From contig NZ_JALKFZ020000002.1 in NCBI RefSeq assembly GCF_023243075.1, positions 186,001 to 250,000 of the forward strand: 64,000 nt of DNA, written 5' to 3'. The DNA is from Frankia sp. AiPa1. GTDB taxonomy: Bacteria > Actinomycetota > Actinomycetes > Frankiales > Frankiaceae. Under the pieces are notes generated by a model that saw only the letters and a program-made list of their open reading frames with translations, was not told where the DNA came from and did not search any database. This document shows, one piece after another, positions 45,011-53,725 of the stretch. Position 1 is the stretch's first letter, and every line of letters starts with the position of its first letter. A program made the translations under genes and the position numbers.

Positions 45011-45745
45011 TCAGCGGATCTCGGCGGTACGCACGCCGGGAACGGGCATCTCCGGCCGTCCGCTGGTCGCCGAGGTGGACGCGTCGGGTCCGTCCGGATG
45101 ATCGGCGACCTCGCGCGGCAGGGTCAGCGGCAGCGGGTCCCGCACCGGCATGGCGTCGTCGCCTCGGGCAACCACCAGCCGGCGCAGTGTCTCCTCGAGC
45201 AGGGGTGCCGCCCCGGCATCGCTGCCCGCGGCACCGGTGACCACCACCCGCAGGAACCAGCGGGGACCGTCCATCCCGAGCATGCGGGCGGGGATGGTCT
45301 CGCGCGGCCGTCCCGTCGGCAACGGAATCCGCAACTCCCGCCCGAACGAGCCGGCCGACTCGGTCCCGCCGGACGTCTCCACGCCCTCGAGGATCTCGGC
45401 GCGCACCTCGTCCCACAGCCCCCGGCTCTTCGGCGCGGCGAACACGGAGAGCTCCATGGCACTGCGCCCGTCGGTGATGACGACCGTGAGCGGCTGCCCC
45501 GTCGCCTCGTCCACCTGGAACTGCACCTGAACTCCCGGCAGCGCCGGCAGTCGCAGCGCACCGAGATCGAGCCGGTGCACGCCGTCATCCGGCGACTCGG
45601 TGACGTCGTACGGCCCGTCGGGCACGTCGGGAATCGGTTGCCCGGCAGTCGCCGTGGCCCCGTCCTCGCCGGCCTCGAGCCCGGCCCGCGGCGCCCCCTG
45701 CGGCAGGTCGTCCAGCTCTGTTTCCCTACGCCGGCGGCCGAACAC
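45011..45745 (-). CDS. DUF3710 family protein
   Basis: 244 aa soluble protein. The acidic Gly/Asp-rich N-terminus is followed by the family core: [59 protein letters not shown] and a C-terminal PLTLPRE. It overlaps the end of dut by 20 nt, so the two are probably cotranscribed. Function unknown; pairing with dut and an OB-fold protein is recurrent in actinobacteria as far as I recall. Confidence 0.88.
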   Translation of the reverse strand: MFGRRRRETELDDLPQGAPRAGLEAGEDGATATAGQPIPDVPDGPYDVTESPDDGVHRLDLGALRLPALPGVQVQFQVDEATGQPLTVVITDGRSAMELSVFAAPKSRGLWDEVRAEILEGVETSGGTESAGSFGRELRIPLPTGRPRETIPARMLGMDGPRWFLRVVVTGAAGSDAGAAPLLEETLRRLVVARGDDAMPVRDPLPLTLPREVADHPDGPDASTSATSGRPEMPVPGVRTAEIR

Positions 45746-46352
45746 GTGTGGTCTCCCTTCCTGTCCCCCCGAAACCGCCGGTCGAGCCGAAGCCGCCGAC
45801 GCCCCGCACCGATGCGGGCAGCTCGTCGACCTCCCGGAAGAGCGCGTGCTCGATCTTCTGCACGACGAGCTGCGCGATCCGGTCTCCGCGGCGCAACGTG
45901 ATCGATTCGGATCGATCGGTATTGATCAGAACAACCTTTATTTCACCACGGTAACCGGCGTCCACCGTGCCCGGCGCGTTGACCACCGTCACCCCGTGCC
46001 GGGCGGCGAGCCCACTGCGCGGATGTACGAACGCCGCGTACCCGGGGGGCAGCGCGATCGCCGTGCCCGTCCCGACCACCGCCCGCTCCCCCGGCCCAAG
46101 CGTCACGTCCCGCGCACTGACCAGGTCCGCCCCGGCGTCGGACGGCTGCGCGTACACCGGCCCGGCGAGCTCGGGATCCAGACGGCGCACCAGCACCTCC
46201 ACCCGTTCCATCCCGGTCTCCGCCCATCCGGGCCGCGCCGCCGTGCCGTCCGCCCCTCGGGCAGTCACACCCGGCCCCTCCATCCGCCCGGAAGGTGCCG
46301 TATCCCCCACCCGTCCGGGCGGGTCGGCGACGATCGGATCGGTGGCGGTCAT
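45726..46352 (-). CDS. dut: dUTP diphosphatase
   Basis: 208 aa homotrimeric dUTPase that converts dUTP to dUMP. All five motifs are visible: [11 protein letters not shown] (1), [12 protein letters not shown] (2), [19 protein letters not shown] (3), [12 protein letters not shown] (4) and the C-terminal [11 protein letters not shown] (5), which closes over the active site. ATG 46352 has AGGAGAAGT directly upstream and gives a 47-residue Pro/Gly-rich extension; internal ATG 46211 would give the canonical 161-residue enzyme. Confidence 0.93.
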   Translation of the reverse strand: MTATDPIVADPPGRVGDTAPSGRMEGPGVTARGADGTAARPGWAETGMERVEVLVRRLDPELAGPVYAQPSDAGADLVSARDVTLGPGERAVVGTGTAIALPPGYAAFVHPRSGLAARHGVTVVNAPGTVDAGYRGEIKVVLINTDRSESITLRRGDRIAQLVVQKIEHALFREVDELPASVRGVGGFGSTGGFGGTGRETTRVRPPA

Positions 46353-46924
46353 ACTTCTCCTACCTGGCGGACAAGGCGCTGGCTGGCACGGGACGGCGGG
46401 CGCTGGACGGCGGGCACTGGACGCCCGACCGAGCTCGGCTGGCACGGATGGTGGGACGTACCACGATCTGCACCCTAGGCCCATCCTCCGCCGCGCTCCC
46501 GCCCGGCCATGTCCCAGCTCCCCGCCATCCCCCCGGCTGGCCGGCCCGTCCACCGACCAGGGCCCGCGCAGGGCTTTCGACACCAGAAGGAACCCTCCGT
46601 GACAGCACCACGGGTGCCATGATCCAAACGGGTCGCCATGGGGGCCTTGGTGTCCGATCCGTCCCCCCAGAGGGACCCCCATAGGCGGATCTTGCTCGGC
46701 GAACCACACGAAGGGTGACGCGATCGTGAGATTCGGTGACCGCCGCGAGGGCCGGGGCGCCGAATACCGGCGTGTCGGCGCCGATGTGCACCGATGATGA
46801 TGGTGACGGCCGACGCGCGGACGCGCGCAGCCGGGTGCGCGGGTCCGGAGTAAGCGGCGGCGTTCGGGAAAGGACAGCACGGGCGGGCCGACCTGGGCCG
46901 CTCTGCGACGGGAGGGATGTTGGG
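46353..46924. other. 572-bp divergent gap dut/DUF4235
   Basis: Holds hairpin-repeat copy B and short GGACGGCGGGC-type repeats near the dut start (about 46388-46440). No supported protein gene; plus-strand ORFs are Arg/Pro-rich shadows. Confidence 0.55.
46619..46695. repeat. 77-nt hairpin repeat, copy B
   Basis: Aligns to 35642-35717 with one gap and roughly two thirds identity by eye. Shared blocks are GATCCAAA, GGTCGCC, CCGAT, CCCCCCA and GGATCTTGC. The inner stem (GGGTC...TGGGGG with CCCCCA...GACCC) is kept despite base changes on both sides. Sits between divergent genes, so it is not a terminator. Confidence 0.7.
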
Positions 46925-47233
46925 GTGGCGAAGGCGGCATCGAAACTGGGATGGAAGGTCGTCGGCGGTGCGGCGACGGCGCTCGCCGGGACAGCGGCCA
47001 GCCGCGGCGTGACGCTCGCGTACAAGAAGGTGCGCCGGACCAACCCACCGGTGAACCCGGCCGATCCGGACACGGCGCTGGCCGAGGCCATCCTCTGGGC
47101 GGCGATCTCGGGCCTGGCGATCGGCCTCGGGCGGCTCGCCGCCGAGCGGGCCGCGGCGCGTACCTGGGCCCGGGCCACGGGCTCCCCGCCGCCCGGCATG
47201 CTCAGGACCGAGCTGGCCACCGACAGAGCCTGA
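46925..47233 (+). CDS. DUF4235 small membrane-associated protein
   Basis: 102 aa. [20 protein letters not shown] forms a first hydrophobic helix, then [19 protein letters not shown] and a second helix [20 protein letters not shown], exactly the two-helix DUF4235 pattern, ending in a [11 protein letters not shown] tail. GTG 46925 follows GGGAGGG by 9-10 nt; the frame is open to 46736. Function unknown. Confidence 0.85.
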   Translation: MAKAASKLGWKVVGGAATALAGTAASRGVTLAYKKVRRTNPPVNPADPDTALAEAILWAAISGLAIGLGRLAAERAAARTWARATGSPPPGMLRTELATDRA

Positions 47234-47364
47234 CGACCTCGGCTCCGTCCCCCAGCCGGCCGGCCGTCTCCCCGGCAGGCGGCGTCCGCCCGGCCGAATG
47301 GGCAGGATGGACGGGTTGGGCCGGACCTTCGGCTGGGCCGGACCCCTGAGTGCTGGGAGCTCGC

Positions 47365-47880
47365 GTGGCTGTGTACGCCCTGGGAGACGCTGTCCCGACC
47401 ATCGACCCGACGGCCTACGTCCATCCGGAGGCCACCGTCATCGGCGCGGTGACGATCGGGCCGGAATCGACGGTGTGGCCGGCGGCGGTGCTGCGCGGCG
47501 ACTACGGCACCATCACCATCGGCGCCCGGACGTCCATCCAGGATGGCACGGTGGTGCACACGACCGCCGAGTCTCCGACGGTCATCGGGGACGACTGCAC
47601 CGTCGGTCACCTCGCCCATCTGGAGGGATGCATCGTCGAGGACGGCGCTCTGGTCGGGTCCGGGTCGATCGTGCTGCACCGGGTCCGGATCGGACGGGGT
47701 TCGCTGGTCGGCGCGGGCGCCGTCGTCGTCGGCGGCACGCAGGTGCCCCCCGGCTCGCGGGCGTTCGGCGTCCCCGCGAAGGTGGTCGCGGGCAACGACT
47801 CGACGGGCCAGGTCCTCGCGGCCTCCTTCTACGTCACCAACGGCCGCCGCTACCGCCAGGATCTGCGCCGCCTCGACTGA
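47365..47880 (+). CDS. gamma-class carbonic anhydrase-like hexapeptide protein
   Basis: 171 aa left-handed beta-helix protein. Hexapeptide repeats run through ATVIGAVTIGPESTVWPAAV, LRGDYGTITIG and VGAGAVVVGG. His65 (VVHTT) and His82 (VGHLAHLEG) sit at metal-ligand positions; the third ligand position is shifted (His85 with Glu87 where many gamma-CAs have His), so hydratase activity is uncertain. GTG 47365 has GGGAG 6-7 nt upstream; a GTG at 47350 is alternative. It converges with and overlaps the sigma-factor gene by 47 nt. Confidence 0.85.
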   Translation: MAVYALGDAVPTIDPTAYVHPEATVIGAVTIGPESTVWPAAVLRGDYGTITIGARTSIQDGTVVHTTAESPTVIGDDCTVGHLAHLEGCIVEDGALVGSGSIVLHRVRIGRGSLVGAGAVVVGGTQVPPGSRAFGVPAKVVAGNDSTGQVLAASFYVTNGRRYRQDLRRLD

Positions 47881-48868
47881 GGTGGCGCAACTTCTCGGGG
47901 TTCACCACGATGTTGACCTCGGTGATCCGGCCGGCCACGACGTGCAGGCTCGCGATGGTGCGCAGCTTGTGACCGTCGTGGCAGGCGAAACCGGGCTCGC
48001 CGTTGACGTCGACGGCCCGGGTCCAGGCATCCGGACCGGCTTCACGCAGGCCCTTCTCGATGATGCCGATCAGGAAGCGGGCGGCCCGGTCGGCGCCGGT
48101 GACGGGACGGCGGGCGGCGCGGGCCAGCCCGCCGCCGTCGGAGCGGACGACGACATCCGGGTCGAGCAGGGCGGTGAGCCCGGCAAGGTCACCGCCGGCC
48201 GCCGCGGCCAGGAAGGCCTCGGCAACCTGGCGGCGCAGCCCCGGATCAGGCTCGAAGCGCACCGACCGGTCCCGGACGTGCCGGCGGGCCCGGCTGGCGA
48301 GCTGGCGGGCCGCGGCCTGGGTGCGCCCGGTCGCGGCGGCGATCTCGGCGAAGTCGTAGTCGAACACGTCATGCAGGATGAACGCGGTCCGTTCCGCGGG
48401 GCTCAGCGCCTCCAGCACCACCATCATCGCCATGCTCACCGACTCGGCGAGGGTCACCCGGTCCGCCGGATCCGGCTGCCCGCCCGCCGCGTCCGTCCCC
48501 GCGTACCCGTCCCCGCCACCACCGACCGAGCCATCGAACGCGGCGGCGCCGGGCCAACGGACCAAGGGCTCGGGCAGCCAGGGCCCGATGTATCCCTCCC
48601 GCCGGGCCCGGGCCGAGCGCAGCTGATCGAGACACAGCCGCGAGACCACGACCGTCAGCCACGCTCGCAGATCGTCGATCTCACCCGCGTCGACGCGTTC
48701 CAGCCGTAGCCATGCCTCCTGCACGACGTCCTCGGCGTCGGACAGCGACCCGAGCAGCCGGTACGCCACCCCCCGCAGATGCCCCCGCTCCCGTTCAAAC
48801 GCCGCCGCCAGCGGCAGCGCGTTGATGGCCGGCCCGTCATCGACTGGCCAGTTCTCGACCGGCGTCAT
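47834..48868 (-). CDS. ECF41-type RNA polymerase sigma factor
   Basis: 344 aa. Sigma region 2 (RGHLRGVAYRLLGSLSDAED, VVQEAWLRLE) at about 25-75 and region 4 (ALSPAERTAFILHDVFDYDF, EIAAATGRTQAAARQLASRA) at about 145-195. A C-terminal SnoaL-like domain of about 130 residues (FLAAAAGGDLAGLTALLDPD, DGGGLARAARRPVTG) follows. This fused domain, which controls sigma activity, and the WLPEPL linker define ECF41/SigJ-type factors, which lack a conventional anti-sigma partner. ATG 48868 has a strong GGAGGTGGCG. Typical partner genes (DoxX or COE oxidoreductases) are not adjacent. Confidence 0.9.
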   Translation of the reverse strand: MTPVENWPVDDGPAINALPLAAAFERERGHLRGVAYRLLGSLSDAEDVVQEAWLRLERVDAGEIDDLRAWLTVVVSRLCLDQLRSARARREGYIGPWLPEPLVRWPGAAAFDGSVGGGGDGYAGTDAAGGQPDPADRVTLAESVSMAMMVVLEALSPAERTAFILHDVFDYDFAEIAAATGRTQAAARQLASRARRHVRDRSVRFEPDPGLRRQVAEAFLAAAAGGDLAGLTALLDPDVVVRSDGGGLARAARRPVTGADRAARFLIGIIEKGLREAGPDAWTRAVDVNGEPGFACHDGHKLRTIASLHVVAGRITEVNIVVNPEKLRHLSRGGADPGGSGGRW

Positions 48869-49212
48869 CGCCACCTCCAGCGCCCTCGACAGCCATCCTG
48901 CCCACCAGACGGGCCAGGTGCCCCCGACGTGACACGGGCCGCGCTCAGCGCACCCGCAGGGCACCCAGCAGGTCGATGATCCCGGGTCGGCGGGAGACGT
49001 CCTTGGTCAGTGCCCACTGCGCCAGGCGGCGCAGCGGGGGGTCCATGGCGTCCCGACCGTGCTCCCCACGGACAGAAGATGCGAACCAGGCAGAGCACCC
49101 CAACCCGGTGTTCCGCGGAACCGCCAGGCAATCATGGTGTTCCGCGGAACCGCCGCGCCGCCGCCTGACGGCGAGCGGCGAGACCGTGGCGGGTCGGAAG
49201 CGGTCCTCGGCC
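48869..49212. other. 344-bp gap with palindromic repeats
   Basis: Holds two copies of the GTTCCGCGGAAC element. A minus-strand stretch ending at 48945 (LAQWALTKDVSRRPGIIDLL) looks coding-like but I do not recognise it; it may be a gene end left after rearrangement. Confidence 0.4.
49107..49157. repeat. two GTTCCGCGGAAC repeats
   Basis: GGTGTTCCGCGGAACCGCC at 49107-49125, and a longer copy at 49131-49157 identical over 27 bp to 6520-6546. Confidence 0.9.
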
Positions 49213-51858
49213 TCAGGCGAGGGTGACGTCGACGGTGAGGTTGCCGGTGGTGGGGGTGAGGGTGAGCTCGCGGATGCCGCCGGCACTGCGCAGGTCGGCG
49301 GCGGCGGCCTCGACGAGGGCGATGACGTCAGGGTCACCGGCGACGCGGGCCTCGGTGACCTCGGCCTTCATCGAGACCTTCGCCGTGGACTTGGCCTTGC
49401 GCACGCCGGCCAGGGCCATGCCGACCGCGTCGAGCAGGTCGGCACGGCCGGAGTCGGCGAGCTTGCGGATCTCCGCCGCGTCCGGCCAGGGTGAGCGGTG
49501 CACCGAGCCGGCCTGCCACCAGGACCAGACCTCCTCGGTGACGAACGGCAGCACCGGGGCGAACAGCCGCAGCAGCGCCGAGAGCGCCACCGTCAGCGTG
49601 GCCTGCGCGGATGCGGCGCCGGCCGGACCGAACGAGCCGTAGGCCCGGCCCTTGACGAGCTCGACGTAGTCGTCGCAGAACCGCCAGAAGAACGACTCGG
49701 TGAGCTCCAGGGACCGCGCGTAGTCGTAGCCGTCGAGCGCGACGGTCGCGGCATCGACCACGTCGGCGAGCGCGGCGAGCAGTGCCCGATCCACCGGCTC
49801 GACCACCACGGCCGGCAGGCCGGCGTCCCCGGCCCCAGCCCCGGCAGTGCCGGACTCAGCGGCACCAGCGCCGGCATCGGCATCGGCATCGGCCTGCGCG
49901 GTGAGCCCCAGGGCGAAGCGGCTGGCGTTGAGGATCTTGATGGCGAGGCGGCGGCCGTTCTTCATCTGGCCGACGTCGTAGGCGGTGTCGGTGCCGGGAC
50001 GGCCGGAGGCGGCCCAGTAGCGGACGGCGTCCGAGCCGAGTTCCCGCAGGGTGGCCAGCGGCGTGACCACATTGCCCTTGGACTTCGACATCTTCTTGCG
50101 GTCCGGGTCGAGGATCCAGCCCGAGATCGCCGCGTTCGACCAGGGCAGCACCCCGAACTCGGCCTCTGAGCGCACGACCGTCGAGAACAGCCAGGTGCGG
50201 ATGATCTCGTGTGCCTGGGGCCGCAGGTCCATCGGGAAGACCCGGGCGAACAGGTCCGGGTCGCTCTCCCAGCCGGCGGCGATCAGCGGGGTGAGCGAGG
50301 ACGTCGCCCAGGTGTCCATCACGTCCGGATCGGCGGCGAACCCGCCGGCCACGCCCCGCTGCGCCTCGGTGTAACCGGGCGGGGTGTCGCTGGACGGATC
50401 AATGGGCAGCGACGCCTCGTCGGGGACGATCGGCGCGTCGTGGCGCGGGGCGCCCATCTCGTCCAACGGGTACCAGACGGGGAACGGAACGCCGAAGAAG
50501 CGCTGGCGGCTGATCAGCCAGTCGCCGTTGAGGCCGTCCACCCAGTTCTCGTACCGCACCCGCATGTACTCGGGATGCCAGCGCAGTTCCTGGCCCCGCC
50601 CGCGCAGCCGCGCGCGCAGCGCCTCGTCCCGCCCGCCGTTGCGGATGTACCACTGGCGGGTGGTGACGATCTCGAGTGGGCGGTCGCCCTTCTCGTAGAA
50701 CTTCACCTGATGGCTGATCGGCCGCGGCTCGCCGCGCAGCGCACCGGACTCGGTGAGCAGCTCGACGATGCGCGTGCGGGCGCTGTGCACGGTCTTGCCG
50801 GCAAGCTCGGCGTAGTGCGCCTGCCCGGCGGACGAGGTGACGGCCTGCGGCGCGTCGGGGACGAGCCGACCATCGCGGCCGACGACGGCGCGGCTCGGCA
50901 GCCGCAGCTCCCGCCACCAGATGACGTCGGTGAGGTCACCGAACGTACAGATCATGGCGATGCCGGAGCCCTTCTCGGGGTCGGCGAGCCGGTGGGCGAC
51001 CACCGGCACCTCGACCTCGAACAGGGGCGTGCGCACCGTCGACCCGAACAGCGCCTGGTAGCGCGGATCGTCCGGATGCGCCACCAGCGCCACGCACGCC
51101 GCCAGCAGTTCCGGCCGGGTCGTCTCGATGATCACAGGCTCGGACTCGGTGTCCGACCGGGGGAACGCCAGCGTGTGGTAGGCGCCGGGACGCTCCCGGT
51201 CCTCCAGCTCCGCCTGCGCGACCGCCGTACGGAACGTGACGTCCCACAGCGTCGGTGCCTCGGCGAGGTAGGCCTCCCCACGGGCGAGGTTGCGCAGGAA
51301 CGCCCGCTGCGCGACGGCACGCGAGCGCCCGTCGATGGTGGCGTACGTCCGCGACCAGTCGACCGACAGGCCGAGCCGGCGCCAGAGCTCCTCGAAGCCC
51401 TTCTCGTCCTCGAGGGTGAGCCGCTCGCACAGCTCGACGAAGTTACGCCGCGAGATCGGCAGCTGGTCCTTGCCGGGCTTCGCCGGCGGGGTGAACCGCG
51501 GGTCGTATGGCAGCGAGGGGTCGCAGCGCACGCCGAAGAAGTTCTGCACCCGGCGTTCGGTCGGCAGGCCGTTGTCGTCGAACCCCATCGGGTAGAAGAC
51601 CTCACGGCCGCGCATCCGCTGGTACCGGGCGACGACGTCGGTGTGCGTGTAGGAGAAGACGTGGCCTACGTGCAGCGACCCGGAGACGGTCGGCGGTGGG
51701 GTGTCAATGGAGTACACCCGGGCACGCTCGGCCGTGCGGTCGAAGGCGTACGTGCCCTCGTCCTGCCATACGGCCGACCAGCGCGCCTCGATGCCGTCGA
51801 GGGTGGGCTTCGCGGGCACCCCGCGGGTCGATCGATCCGTATCGTCAGCTGCAACCAC
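49213..51858 (-). CDS. valS: valyl-tRNA synthetase
   Basis: 881 aa class Ia synthetase that charges tRNA-Val and edits misactivated Thr. HVGH at 63-66 is the HIGH motif, and KKMSKSKGN near residue 588 is the KMSKS loop. The editing domain lies between (EPVIIETTRPELLAACVAL), then the anticodon-binding domain and a short C-terminal coiled coil. MGFDDNGLPTERRVQNFFGV is the actinobacterial variant of the active-site region. GTG 51858 lies 7 nt after TAGGAT; the open frame to 52728 is antisense to the phosphatase gene and is rejected. Downstream lies the repeat-containing gap. Confidence 0.95.
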   Translation of the reverse strand: MVAADDTDRSTRGVPAKPTLDGIEARWSAVWQDEGTYAFDRTAERARVYSIDTPPPTVSGSLHVGHVFSYTHTDVVARYQRMRGREVFYPMGFDDNGLPTERRVQNFFGVRCDPSLPYDPRFTPPAKPGKDQLPISRRNFVELCERLTLEDEKGFEELWRRLGLSVDWSRTYATIDGRSRAVAQRAFLRNLARGEAYLAEAPTLWDVTFRTAVAQAELEDRERPGAYHTLAFPRSDTESEPVIIETTRPELLAACVALVAHPDDPRYQALFGSTVRTPLFEVEVPVVAHRLADPEKGSGIAMICTFGDLTDVIWWRELRLPSRAVVGRDGRLVPDAPQAVTSSAGQAHYAELAGKTVHSARTRIVELLTESGALRGEPRPISHQVKFYEKGDRPLEIVTTRQWYIRNGGRDEALRARLRGRGQELRWHPEYMRVRYENWVDGLNGDWLISRQRFFGVPFPVWYPLDEMGAPRHDAPIVPDEASLPIDPSSDTPPGYTEAQRGVAGGFAADPDVMDTWATSSLTPLIAAGWESDPDLFARVFPMDLRPQAHEIIRTWLFSTVVRSEAEFGVLPWSNAAISGWILDPDRKKMSKSKGNVVTPLATLRELGSDAVRYWAASGRPGTDTAYDVGQMKNGRRLAIKILNASRFALGLTAQADADADAGAGAAESGTAGAGAGDAGLPAVVVEPVDRALLAALADVVDAATVALDGYDYARSLELTESFFWRFCDDYVELVKGRAYGSFGPAGAASAQATLTVALSALLRLFAPVLPFVTEEVWSWWQAGSVHRSPWPDAAEIRKLADSGRADLLDAVGMALAGVRKAKSTAKVSMKAEVTEARVAGDPDVIALVEAAAADLRSAGGIRELTLTPTTGNLTVDVTLA

Positions 51859-51865
51859 GCCATCG

Positions 51866-51871
51866 ATCCTA
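51866..51871 (-). promoter_or_regulatory. candidate valS -10 box, leaderless start
   Basis: TAGGAT on the minus strand, 7 nt before GTG 51858. Confidence 0.45.
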
Positions 51872-52032
51872 CGGGCCCGCCGATCGTTCCCGATCCCCAC
51901 CACCCGCCGCGCCCCATCCGCGTGACGTGTCCACGGTTCGCCCGACTGCAGGGCCGAGCGGAAGGCTTTGGCAGGATGGGCGTACCCGACCCTCACCTGC
52001 CCCGAACTCCCGAGTGCATGGAGCGCCGCCCG

Positions 52033-52884
52033 ATGAGCGACCTGCCCGATCCGGACGCCCTGCTCGATGTCGCGCTGACGATCGCCCGCGAGGCGGGGGA
52101 GCTGCTGGCCCGGGGCCGCGAGGGTGAGGTCGCCACCGAGTCGACGAAGTCCTCCCCCACCGACGTCGTCACCGCCCTCGACCGGGCGTCCGAGGCGCTG
52201 GTCGCCCGCCGGCTCGGTGAGCTGCGTCCCGGGGACGGCCTGCTCGGCGAGGAGGGGTCCGACTCCACCGGCTCCACCGGGGTGCGCTGGATCGTCGACC
52301 CGCTCGACGGCACCGTCAACTTCCTCTACCGCCTGCCGAACTGGGCGGTCTCGATCGCCGCGGAGGTCGGCGGCGAGATCGTCGCCGGCGTCGTGCACGC
52401 CCCGGCGATGGGTCAGGCGGGAGTCACGTTCACCGCCACGCGCGGCGGGGGCGCCTTGCGCCACGACGGCGCCTTCCAGGACGACGGCGCGCGCGGGGAC
52501 GGCGCCGCGCTGTCCGGATCGACCGAGACGGAGCTCGCGCGTGCCCTGGTGGCGACCGGGTTCGGCTACACCGTCGCCCGCCGCACCGCCCAGGTCGCCG
52601 TGCTCACCCGGGTGATTCCGCGGGTCCGCGACATCCGCCGGATGGGCGCGGCGTCGTTGGACCTGTGCGCCGCCGCCGAGGGCGTCCTCGACGCCTACTA
52701 CGAACGCGGTCTGAAGCCCTGGGACCACGCCGCCGGCGGGCTGGTCGCCGCCGAGGCGGGGCTGCGCGTCAGCGACCTGCGTGGCGGTCCCGCCAGCGAG
52801 GATCTCACCGTCGCCGCGCCCCCGGCCCTGTACGCCCAGCTCGTCGCCCTGCTCGCCGAGGACCCCGCCGCCGACCGCGGCTGA
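52033..52884 (+). CDS. inositol monophosphatase family protein
   Basis: 283 aa Mg-dependent phosphatase. LGEEGS (Glu73, Glu74) and IVDPLDGTVNFLYRLPNW (DPLDGT 89-94) bind metal, and LKPWDHAAGGLVAAEAGLRV carries the third Asp. Substrate may be inositol phosphate, histidinol phosphate or another phosphomonoester; the sequence does not decide. It differs clearly from the CysQ at 8872. ATG 52033 has GGAG at about 9 nt; ATG 52018 is in frame. Divergent from valS. Confidence 0.9.
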   Translation: MSDLPDPDALLDVALTIAREAGELLARGREGEVATESTKSSPTDVVTALDRASEALVARRLGELRPGDGLLGEEGSDSTGSTGVRWIVDPLDGTVNFLYRLPNWAVSIAAEVGGEIVAGVVHAPAMGQAGVTFTATRGGGALRHDGAFQDDGARGDGAALSGSTETELARALVATGFGYTVARRTAQVAVLTRVIPRVRDIRRMGAASLDLCAAAEGVLDAYYERGLKPWDHAAGGLVAAEAGLRVSDLRGGPASEDLTVAAPPALYAQLVALLAEDPAADRG

Positions 52885-52886
52885 CG

Positions 52887-53130
52887 GGGCAACCGATGCC
52901 GAGCTGGCGGGCTCGGACCCAGGCGTCGGTCAGGGCGACCGTGGCGACGTCATGGTCTCCGTGGCCGATCACGGCGAGACCCAGCGCACCCTCGGCGTAT
53001 GGGTCGAGCAGGTCGATGCCGTACGGACCGACCTCGGCACGCAACCGGGCCACCCGCCGCTCGCACAACGCCCGGTCACCGCGCGCCGCGTCGATCCGGG
53101 CGAGCAGCACCAGGCTGGTCGAGGTCGAGC
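52887..53130 (-). pseudogene. LuxR-type regulator fragment
   Basis: Minus-strand reading [20 protein letters not shown], then GIDLLDPYAEGALGLAVIGH and ATVALTDAWVRARQLGIG resembles the TPR-like middle of large AAA/LuxR-family regulators (bottom of the helical-repeat region). There is no start, ATPase or DNA-binding domain nearby, so I read it as an orphan fragment. Confidence 0.5.
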
Positions 53131-53229
53131 AGAGTATGCCCGGCGACAGTGCGAACCTGCTGGTGGGCAACGGGGTCAGCGGCGGCGAGGGATGCGGCGA
53201 CCTGCTCGTCCGGGCCGATGGCCCGCAGT

Positions 53230-53408
53230 GGATCACCGTCAGGGTGCTCTACCTTGATCACATCAGCGCCGTAGTCCCCGAGCAGGCGGGCCGCGAACGG
53301 CCCGGCGAACAGGGTGGCGACGTCCACGACCCGCAGGCCCGCGAGCGGCCCGCGCAGTGAGTGCGGAGCAGGAGACACCGGAGCTACCCCTCCCCTCGTG
53401 AGAACCAT
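53230..53408 (-). pseudogene. CaiB/BaiF CoA-transferase N-terminal fragment
   Basis: Reads [45 protein letters not shown]: the start of a family III CoA transferase. Similarity ends after about 60 residues and the rest of the roughly 400-residue enzyme is missing; a LuxR fragment follows instead. Truncated relic. Confidence 0.6.
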
Positions 53409-53713
53409 GGCTCCAGATAGTACACATGGCGAACATCTTTACTGGGAAGCAAGTCGCGCCTGCCGATCTGTTCGCGGAGGGCTGGAACGTCGATCCACTA
53501 TCACTATCCGTGAGCTTATTCGGTGGGTGTCGGGGGTACGGCCAGCGCTGATAGGCGATAAGTTGCCCCCCTTCAGCTACAACCGGTGGCTTGTGCTCCG
53601 ACTGACGGTGCAGACAGTGGTGATCGTCACCTTTGGGGGAGGGTCTCATTCGGCGATCTCCGGGTGTTCCACAGCCCCCTGGCACCCCAGTTTAAGAACC
53701 CGAGCTGATAAGC
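53409..53713. other. 305-bp gap, lower GC, no recognised gene
   Basis: AT-richer than its surroundings (for example 53490-53560). A short frame from ATG 53426 ([20 protein letters not shown]) is coding-like but unrecognised. The MarR promoter is at the right end. Confidence 0.4.
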
Positions 53714-53719
53714 TATGCT
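53714..53719 (+). promoter_or_regulatory. candidate marR -10 box, leaderless start
   Basis: TATGCT, 6 nt before ATG 53726. Confidence 0.5.
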
Positions 53720-53725
53720 GACAAT

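Noticed and set aside
50209-52017. Long 5' extension of the phosphatase frame
   Set aside because: It is antisense to valS; the phosphatase starts at 52033 (or 52018).
51859-52728. Long 5' extension of the valS frame
   Set aside because: It is antisense to the phosphatase; a -10 box and GTG at 51858 fit the family start.
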